Assembly (NCBI RefSeq): GCF_035818475.1
Contig: NZ_JAYMGV010000002.1
Span: forward strand, 1 to 64,000
Length of the DNA stretch: 64,000 nt
Direction of reading: 5' to 3'
From: Cognatitamlana sp035818475
GTDB taxonomy: Bacteria; Bacteroidota; Bacteroidia; Flavobacteriales; Flavobacteriaceae
Part shown: piece by piece, positions 8,000-13,935 of the stretch
Layout: every line of letters begins with the position of its first letter
Position numbering within the stretch: the first letter of the stretch is position 1
Translations under genes and position numbers: made by a program
The notes under the pieces: generated by a model
What the model was told of the DNA's origin: nothing
Database searches by the model: none
Seen by the model: the letters and a program-made list of their open reading frames with translations, nothing else

Positions 8000-8779
8000 A
8001 TGAGAAATAGAATTTATAAATATCTAATATTACTTAACACATTTTTCATATTAGCTAGTTGCCACTCTGGCTATGAAGAGAAAGAAGGAAAGATATATTT
8101 AAAATGGATACATGGCGGTGATTTCACAAAAGAATGGACTTTAATTAAAGATGCAGACGCTAAATCATTTGAAACTATAGATCATAATGTAAAACTAAAG
8201 TTAGGGAAAGATAAAAATCATGTTTTTTACAGAGCTAGGAAAATTAAAGATGCTGACCCTAAAACTTTTGTTCAAGTAGCATACTATTTCTGGAAGGATG
8301 AAAATAATGTCTATAATTTTAATCATGGTTTGCAAAATTATATTGTGAAGTTTGCTGACCCAGAAAACTTTGAAGTATTGGACATCAATGTATGGGGAAA
8401 AGATAAAAACTCTATTTTCCACAAATCATCAAAAAGTCAAGTCATAGATATAGAATCATTTACACCAATTAATGAAAATTGGGGAAAAGATAATCAATAT
8501 TATTATTGGCAAACAAAAAAACTTGACTCATTAGATTACGAATCAGCAGAAATAGTCAAAACATATTTTCGTGATAAAAAAGGAAAATATTCATATTACA
8601 TAAAAGATAAAAACAATGTCTATTTCAAAAATCAAATTGTAAATGGGGTAAATCCTAAAAGCTTTGTCGCTAATGGTGTTGGCTCGTTTGGAAATGATGG
8701 AGTAAATAGGTTTTCATGGGAAGAAAACAAAGGACCTATAACTGATAAGTTTAAACAAACATATTACATTAAGGAATAA
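8000..8779 (+). CDS. DKNYY-family lipoprotein (cassette 10)
   Basis: A 259-residue exported lipoprotein: the N-terminal helix ends at the lipobox LASC (Cys near residue 21). The mature part is a series of repeats built around DKNxVFY or DKNNVYF followed by an ADPxTF segment, visible at least five times. This is the DKNYY family, whose function is unknown and which is common in Bacteroidota and Gram-negative cell envelopes. The cassette opens with GTTAGGTGTT and closes with AACACCTAAC, a perfect 10-base complement. Confidence 0.8.
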   Translation: MRNRIYKYLILLNTFFILASCHSGYEEKEGKIYLKWIHGGDFTKEWTLIKDADAKSFETIDHNVKLKLGKDKNHVFYRARKIKDADPKTFVQVAYYFWKDENNVYNFNHGLQNYIVKFADPENFEVLDINVWGKDKNSIFHKSSKSQVIDIESFTPINENWGKDNQYYYWQTKKLDSLDYESAEIVKTYFRDKKGKYSYYIKDKNNVYFKNQIVNGVNPKSFVANGVGSFGNDGVNRFSWEENKGPITDKFKQTYYIKE

Positions 8780-8786
8780 AAACAAC

Positions 8787-8917
8787 ACCTAACACCGTAT
8801 ATAATTTATTGCTAGTTCTAGCCTACTTACGAAAATCCTCGCGGATTTTCTATTAGGTTTGTATTTGCTAAATTAGGTGCTTAAAACACGCAACAAACCA
8901 TATACAAACCGTTGGCG
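8787..8917 (+). repeat. attC-like site 10 (131 bp)
   Basis: Runs from ACCTAAC (8787-8793) to GTTGGCG (8911-8917). Inner hairpin GAAAATCC-TCGC-GGATTTTC and GTATATAA/ATATAC outer arms. It is close in sequence to sites 1 and 15. Confidence 0.75.
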
Positions 8918-8936
8918 TGCATTAAAACAGACTGGA

Positions 8937-9467
8937 GTGACAGAAAAAGAGAAAATAGGACATTTAGTTAGATTCGGACTCGCTCTGAAAAAAATTCCAT
9001 TGACGGAAATAAGCAAATGGGCTGATTACCAAATTGAAAATGGAAAAAATGACAACCTGTATTTTGATTTATCTTTTGCAAAATCGACCAACGAAGTAAT
9101 TGAATTTCTGACCAAAGACATTGAATGGAATTTTAAATCGGCAGAAATCCGAGAATTAATTCTTGGATATTACAATGAGTATCTGAAATCTGACAACTCA
9201 AATTGGAAAAAAATCCAAAAAGAACTAATAGATTTCTATAATTACATTGAATATGAAGATTCAAATGAGCGCGTAGAGGATTTTATTTATTACTTAATTG
9301 ACGATTACCATTTGAGAAATGACGGATTTGGAGGCTCTTTAAAAATGCCTGATTTCTTAACCGAAAAACTATCTGAATTTGACACCTATCAGGAATTACA
9401 AAAATTGCTGAAACGGAATAAAATAAATGGATTTGAAATAAAAAAACGACACGCCAACAACGTGTAA
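8937..9467 (+). CDS. Hypothetical protein (cassette 11)
   Basis: About 176 residues from GTG 8937. The open frame reaches back to 8877, but that part lies inside the attC-like site, so a start after the GTTGGCG box is more likely; no ATG is available near the start. The protein is soluble, rich in Glu, Lys and Tyr, and not recognised. The frame runs into the following site and its last codons (RHANNV) are encoded by the AAC box region, so recombination would change the C-terminus or the stop. Confidence 0.55.
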   Translation: MTEKEKIGHLVRFGLALKKIPLTEISKWADYQIENGKNDNLYFDLSFAKSTNEVIEFLTKDIEWNFKSAEIRELILGYYNEYLKSDNSNWKKIQKELIDFYNYIEYEDSNERVEDFIYYLIDDYHLRNDGFGGSLKMPDFLTEKLSEFDTYQELQKLLKRNKINGFEIKKRHANNV

Positions 9468-9585
9468 GCGCAATAACGACTGAATTTCCTAATCGGAAAT
9501 TCAACACGTTTTGCTAAATTAGGTGCGTCAGCGGAAAGTACTCGCGCACTTTCCCGTTACTGACGCTTACACAAAACCGTTATGT
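9452..9585 (+). repeat. attC-like site 11 (134 bp)
   Basis: Runs from CGCCAAC (9452-9458) to GTTATGT (9579-9585). Inner hairpin GAATTTCC/GGAAATTC and outer arms GTGTAAGCG/CGCTTACAC show several compensated changes relative to site 10. Confidence 0.75.
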
Positions 9586-9948
9586 ACAATTTTTTTAAAG
9601 TGTTCAATGTCAGGTCTGTTGCATGTCCGCATAGGTTTGTGTATACAATAAATCCTTTGAGTTGAAGTTTGTGTCAAGACAGGTTCAAGGCTCGCTTGAA
9701 AACCGTGTTGCGGTCACGGTTAAAACTTCATCTAATTTCGTAAAATTTTCTGACAAAGTCAAGTTATTTTTATACATTTGAGTGGTACTGCGGCATATTT
9801 GCTAGAGACTCTCCATACCCCAAGGTATAGAGAATATCTGCAAAGCATGCATATAAGGACCTGTTTGCCAGAGCAACTTTAAAAAACCGTTAAAGCTACA
9901 GTACATAACACCATGCAATAGGCATTAAAACGCCTATTGCAATTAACG
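9580..9948 (+). mobile_element. Repeated cassette without a clear gene, copy C (369 bp)
   Basis: Third copy, identical to copy A by eye although 8.6 kb away. TACATTTG is at 9773-9780 and the 27-codon frame at 9582-9665. Such recent identity points to fresh duplication, gene conversion or repeated insertion of the same cassette. Confidence 0.7.
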
Positions 9949-9954
9949 TTATAT
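9903..9954 (+). repeat. Short attC-like site 12 (52 bp)
   Basis: Same as sites 2 and 7, ACATAAC to GTTATAT around the 10-bp TGCAATAGGC stem. Confidence 0.7.
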
Positions 9955-9971
9955 GCAAGCTGAAGAAGCCA

Positions 9972-10676
9972 ATGGATAAAATTAAAGCAGACGTTAATAT
10001 AGGACAACAAATATTCGACAATGTGCCGAGTATTGTCCAACCTAATTGGGCTGGTTTGATTTTATCAAGATTTGATAGACATCTTGAGAAAGTTCCAATC
10101 GAAATAATTGAACTCTATGAAATCATTGATGATTCTGAAAAGTGGAAAGATGCTCACAAGCAATTTGGAGCAATTAGAAATCTGACATTAAAAAACAAAA
10201 ATGCTGATTTTGAAATATACTTGCTGTTAGCAGAATGTGTAGCAAAAATCACTTATAATTCATCTGGACTTCCTGCACCATTTGACTTTGATAGCGGATT
10301 TTATATTCCGAGTCTTGCACTAAAATTTTCGGATACAATATCCGACGAATATTTAAGCGAAGAAGTAAAAGCAACAATTTTAATTTTCAACAGAAATAAA
10401 GGAGTGAAAAAAAGTGTACAATCCGCCAAGGATTTAATAACCTATAAGAAAATAGATGATATTCTTTGGAATGATTGGGACCCAATCGGAATTAATGATG
10501 TTGCGCCTAGAGATGAATATTCAGGATATGTTATTGGACTTTTTAAATTAAAAAAAGAAGGTGCTGACCGAATAAAAATAGGAGAAAGACTTTTGGAATT
10601 GGAGACAAATTCAATGGGTATGCCTAGCAATTTAGATGAGTGCCTAATTGTAGCGGACAAAATATTAGCTGTATAA
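9972..10676 (+). CDS. Hypothetical protein with WDPIG/DEYxxY C-terminal domain (cassette 13)
   Basis: A 234-residue soluble protein. The C-terminal part, WNDWDPIGINDVAPRDEYSG followed by a helical stretch ending in METNSMGMP-like residues, matches a widespread uncharacterised domain found in small immunity-like proteins; the function is unknown. The N-terminal 140 residues are helical and unassigned. An 8-codon leader frame (9953-9979) begins in the GTTATAT box and overlaps the ATG. The cassette opens with GTTATATGC and closes with GCATATAAC. Confidence 0.65.
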   Translation: MDKIKADVNIGQQIFDNVPSIVQPNWAGLILSRFDRHLEKVPIEIIELYEIIDDSEKWKDAHKQFGAIRNLTLKNKNADFEIYLLLAECVAKITYNSSGLPAPFDFDSGFYIPSLALKFSDTISDEYLSEEVKATILIFNRNKGVKKSVQSAKDLITYKKIDDILWNDWDPIGINDVAPRDEYSGYVIGLFKLKKEGADRIKIGERLLELETNSMGMPSNLDECLIVADKILAV

Positions 10677-10684
10677 AAGCCAGC

Positions 10685-10816
10685 ATATAACAACGTGTAT
10701 AATTAATTGCTAATAAGGGCATTTGTTGAAAGGTCTCAGCCACTTCAAAGTTCAGTAATTATTTATTAAGTTTATGGCTTAAACACGCAACATAATCATA
10801 CACAAACACGTTGGCA
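10685..10816 (+). repeat. attC-like site 13 (132 bp)
   Basis: Runs from ATATAAC (10685-10691) to GTTGGCA (10810-10816). Outer arms GTGTATAATTA and TAATCATACAC pair with one mismatch. The inner loop is diverged, and I do not see a long central hairpin. Confidence 0.7.
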
Positions 10817-10836
10817 AATATTTCAATATAATTACT

Positions 10837-12045
10837 ATGAAGCGATTTTTAAATTTTGTCATATTATATTTTTCTTTTTTTACTACCTCTTACGCGAGTG
10901 TAGGTTTAGCAGATTGGCCTGTTAGAGAATATGGGTTAGGTATGCTAGGTTGGCTTTTATTATTTATAATACTTTCGATAGTTTGCTTAATTCAAATTCT
11001 GCGAATACTATATTTTCTGTTTTTAAAAAAATACAAGAAAATATATAGGATTTTAAAATTTACGATTATCGGAGTAGTCAGTACTCTATTTATCAATTAT
11101 TTATCTCAAGTTACACATGAATTAATAGCAGGTGATTATATCATTTTCAATCAAAAGCAACTAGAGGAATTAGGAAATAAAAAAAAGATTACAATACGAG
11201 GCGATTTGTTAATAGGGGAAGTCAATGATTTATCATCACTCTCAACAATTGAAAAGATAAAAGGAGATTTAATATTCAGTTTTGAGGATAATGATTATAA
11301 TCATAATCCTCAAGATTTACATTCATTAAAAGGATTAAACAATCTTAAATTTATTGGAGGAAATTTAATCATTAAAGAAACTTCATTACGTAATTTAAAA
11401 GGTTTAGATAACCTATCTAATATAGATGGTAATTTTATGGTAGAAAGAAATCAGAGATTAAAAAACTTGAATGGAATAGAGAAATTAAAAAAAGTAAATA
11501 GCCTTTATATCAGATATAATGAATCATTAAATAGTTTGAAAGGTCTTGATTATTTGACATTATCTGAAAATTTAATCATTTCATCAAATAAATTAATTAA
11601 AACCCTTGAACATCTTGGGAATTACACAACAATAAATCGTTTAAACATATCATCCAACCCTAAGTTGAACTCTCTTAAAGGTTTAGAAAATTTAAGGGAA
11701 ATAAAAAATGATCTAAAATTGTCTGGAAATAAAAATCTACATTCTCTTTCTGCTTTGAGGAATATAACTAAAATAGGTGGTGATTTGAAATTAACTCAAA
11801 ACACTAACATTACTAGTCTAAATGGATTGGAAAACTTAAAAACTATTAAGGGTAATTTAGAAATCGGTACTTACAAACCATTAACTAAAAGTAAAAGAGA
11901 AAGAGAGTTTGATTATGGAAATAAAAAATTATCAGATTTTTGTGCTCTTAAAAACACACAAATACTAGGAGAGGTTCATATAAAGAACAATTTATTCAAT
12001 CCTAACACTGAAGAAATATATTCAAATTGTAGTGACAAACATTAG
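10837..12045 (+). CDS. Membrane protein with leucine-rich/receptor L-domain-like repeats (cassette 14)
   Basis: A 402-residue protein. The N-terminus has a signal-like helix (about 1-20) and two further membrane segments (about 33-52 and 67-87). From about residue 105 to the end it is a solenoid of repeats of the form SLKGLxxLxxIxGxLxIxxN, about eight turns, typical of leucine-rich or receptor L-domain-like folds used for binding proteins or sugars. The solenoid is probably outside the inner membrane. Its stop codon TAG overlaps the AAC box of the next site. It is the largest unknown in the array; its ligand cannot be told. Confidence 0.7.
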   Translation: MKRFLNFVILYFSFFTTSYASVGLADWPVREYGLGMLGWLLLFIILSIVCLIQILRILYFLFLKKYKKIYRILKFTIIGVVSTLFINYLSQVTHELIAGDYIIFNQKQLEELGNKKKITIRGDLLIGEVNDLSSLSTIEKIKGDLIFSFEDNDYNHNPQDLHSLKGLNNLKFIGGNLIIKETSLRNLKGLDNLSNIDGNFMVERNQRLKNLNGIEKLKKVNSLYIRYNESLNSLKGLDYLTLSENLIISSNKLIKTLEHLGNYTTINRLNISSNPKLNSLKGLENLREIKNDLKLSGNKNLHSLSALRNITKIGGDLKLTQNTNITSLNGLENLKTIKGNLEIGTYKPLTKSKREREFDYGNKKLSDFCALKNTQILGEVHIKNNLFNPNTEEIYSNCSDKH

Positions 12046-12247
12046 TCAACACCGTATAAAATTAATGTGGATTTTTATGGTTTGCCCAAAGTTTTGTGTC
12101 TGTTTACAATTACAATGTCGCTTATTCTTATTTGAGTATTTTTAGGCGGACAAGATAAAAACACAAAATAGGTACAAGCTTGGTTACTCGGCTGACAACT
12201 CGAAGATTGTCTCCCTCTCACACTAATCATATACAAAACTGATGTGT
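12044..12247 (+). repeat. attC-like site 14, long form with degenerate right box (about 204 bp)
   Basis: Begins with AGTCAAC (12044-12050). The right box reads GATGTGT (12241-12247) instead of GTTNNNN. The outer stem GTATAAAATTAATGTGGA pairs with TCACACTAATCATATAC, closely matching site 8. The changed box suggests that this junction is no longer recombinogenic. Confidence 0.6.
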
Positions 12248-12328
12248 GTATTTTGAGAGAAAATATTCCATGTAACATTATAGACTTTACATCGTCTTAC
12301 ACTCAATCAATAACTAATCAATCAAAAT

Positions 12329-13009
12329 ATGAAATCAAATAAAAAAACAGGGAGATTCGTAGGACTGTTATTTCTGTTCATTTTTGCAACTGGTATTATA
12401 GTCTATCAATTTTTACAAGGCCCTATTCTATTTTCAGATAATTTTCTAATTACTGCTTCAGAAAATTCAAATGAAATTATTATTTCAACCTTACTTTTAT
12501 TTTTAAGCGGTATAATTTCTATTACCATAGCTGTGATTTTATTACCGATTTTTAAAAAATATAGTATCACTTTAGCCTTTTTATATTTAGCTTTTAGCAT
12601 ATTAAGCTTTATAGCTATATCTATTGATAATATTAGTGTTCTATCAATTTTAGAATTAAGTCAAGAGTATATTAAAAATGGAACTGACAATTCAGAGGTA
12701 TTAAATACATTAGGGAATGTGTTTTATAAAAAACATTGGTGGTCACATTACTTGAGTTTACTCATTTCTTGTTTACCTGTTTTTATTTTATACTATGCTT
12801 TGTACGTATCTGAATTAGTCCCAAAAGTCATTTCAATTGTTGGAATAATAGCCGTAATCCTAATGTTTATTGAAATATTGTTCTCGATTTTTGGTAATAG
12901 CATTAGTATGAATATGCTTCTTCCAATAGGACTAATTCAACTAATCTTTCCACTTTGGTTAATTTTCAAAGGATTTAAATCAACAACTTTAGAAATTGAA
13001 AGCAAATAA
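12329..13009 (+). CDS. DUF4386-family integral membrane protein (cassette 15)
   Basis: A 226-residue protein with about six hydrophobic segments. The overall pattern, with a short KxTGRFVGLLFL start, a loop ending in an FYKKHWWSHYL-like stretch and a C-terminal LIWLIFKGF-like end, matches DUF4386 membrane proteins of unknown function. The ATG follows an A-rich stretch. Its cassette is bounded by the two least well conserved boxes of the array (GATGTGTGTA at the start, TACACACAAT at the end), which still complement each other apart from the GTT/AAC bases. Confidence 0.7.
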   Translation: MKSNKKTGRFVGLLFLFIFATGIIVYQFLQGPILFSDNFLITASENSNEIIISTLLLFLSGIISITIAVILLPIFKKYSITLAFLYLAFSILSFIAISIDNISVLSILELSQEYIKNGTDNSEVLNTLGNVFYKKHWWSHYLSLLISCLPVFILYYALYVSELVPKVISIVGIIAVILMFIEILFSIFGNSISMNMLLPIGLIQLIFPLWLIFKGFKSTTLEIESK

Positions 13010-13020
13010 ATGAAAACTAC

Positions 13021-13150
13021 ACACAATACCATATAAAATTAATTGCTAGTTCAAACTTACTCACGAAAACCCTCACGGATTTTCTATTCGGTTTGTATTT
13101 GCTAACTTAGTTCTTGCCAACGTAACAAACCATGTGTAAACATGTTGTAA
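13021..13150 (+). repeat. attC-like site 15 with degenerate left box (130 bp)
   Basis: Left box ACACAAT (13021-13027), where AAC is expected; right box GTTGTAA (13144-13150). The interior resembles sites 1 and 10, with an imperfect inner hairpin (GAAAACC/GGATTTTC). Confidence 0.65.
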
Positions 13151-13173
13151 CACATTTGAAAACGCAACCAAAC

Positions 13174-13653
13174 ATGAAAAAAAAGTATATCTTATATTTT
13201 TTAATTTTTGTAATTAATTTATCATTTGGGCAACAAAATATTTCTGTAGCAAAAAAAACAATTGATAGTCTTAAATATAATTCAAAACGATATCACGGAG
13301 TTTCTATCAATAAATATTCCATAAAAGATATAAATAAAAATGGAATATCTGAAATTATAGAAAAAGTAAACGAAACAGAACAAGATGCTGTCGGTTTTTT
13401 GAATAATGAAATTTACCCTGCATTCGAATTTCATAAAATTTATAAATTTGAAAACGGAAAATTTACTGAGAGTTATATCGGTTTCGAGTCATATTTAACT
13501 GAACGAAAAAAACATTATGTGCGCTGGAAAAACCTGATTGAAAATCCTGAAAGTTTAAACTCTGACTCAAGAGGCTTGATTGCAGCAAATAAAGTTGATT
13601 TTTTAAAGGAAATCGATAGATTAATCAAATTGATAGACGGTAAAATGAAATAA
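13174..13653 (+). CDS. Hypothetical secreted protein (cassette 16)
   Basis: 159 residues from ATG 13174, beginning with a clear signal peptide cut after a FGQ-type site near residue 20. The mature protein is basic, rich in Lys and Ile, and has a DINKNGISEII stretch; no family is recognised. The frame is open upstream through the recombination box to 13132, but the signal peptide fixes the start at 13174. It is the last cassette of the array. The cassette opens with GTTGTAACACA and closes with TGTGTTACAAC. Confidence 0.6.
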   Translation: MKKKYILYFLIFVINLSFGQQNISVAKKTIDSLKYNSKRYHGVSINKYSIKDINKNGISEIIEKVNETEQDAVGFLNNEIYPAFEFHKIYKFENGKFTESYIGFESYLTERKKHYVRWKNLIENPESLNSDSRGLIAANKVDFLKEIDRLIKLIDGKMK

Positions 13654-13660
13654 AAATGTG

Positions 13661-13734
13661 TTACAACACGGGGTTTCCCTTTGGAAAATCCTCGCACACA
13701 AACCCACAACTTTCCATATACATATACGTTAGGG
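13661..13734 (+). repeat. attC-like site 16, end of array (74 bp)
   Basis: Runs from TTACAAC (13661-13667) to GTTAGGG (13728-13734). It is shorter and less structured than most others. The bases after it (GTTAGGGCACA) find no partner CCCTAAC downstream in the next kilobases, so this is the last recognisable junction. Confidence 0.55.
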
Positions 13735-13935
13735 CACATACTGACAAAATCCTGCACATATAGATAATATTACTTTTGACTATTGGAGTTATAACAAATT
13801 TATCTACTTTTGAAAGTAGTTGTTATATGTTTAATATCTTCTAATAAACTTGAATGTTTTTTTAAAATTTTGATTTTGTCAAAAAAAATCGATCATTTTA
13901 AAGTGAGTTATTTAAAGGGAATAGATCAATTCTCA

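Larger units (their letters stand above)
1..13734 (+). mobile_element. Integron-like gene cassette array (16 cassettes)
   Basis: Sixteen back-to-back units all point the same way. Each unit ends in a foldable site of 52 to about 200 bp running from an AAC box to a GTT box. In nearly every unit the bases just after the upstream GTT are the reverse complement of the bases just before the unit's own AAC, for example GTTAGCTACC and GGTAGCTAAC around the first gene. This is what attC recombination between G and TT would leave. Most cargo genes are unrelated singletons. No integrase or attI is present, so within this window it is a cluster of attC-like sites; an integrase would be expected left of position 1. 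The last site ends at 13734, and the next gene is not bounded by a cassette end. Confidence 0.8.

Noticed and set aside
8877..8936. GTG 8877 as the start of the cassette 11 gene
   Set aside because: It falls inside the recombination site, before the GTTGGCG box, so the sequence would belong to a different cassette after recombination.
12075..12278. 67-codon minus-strand frame
   Set aside because: It lies within attC-like site 14 and its continuation; no coding signature.
806..13734. Regularly recurring repeats as a CRISPR array
   Set aside because: Repeats are 52-200 bp, foldable, variable in sequence, and separated by 0.4-1.8 kb units that carry genes; no cas genes are present.
13810..13935. 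TTG 13810 as the start of the sensor-regulator
   Set aside because: ATG 13936 begins a clean signal peptide, which would be internal if translation began at 13810.
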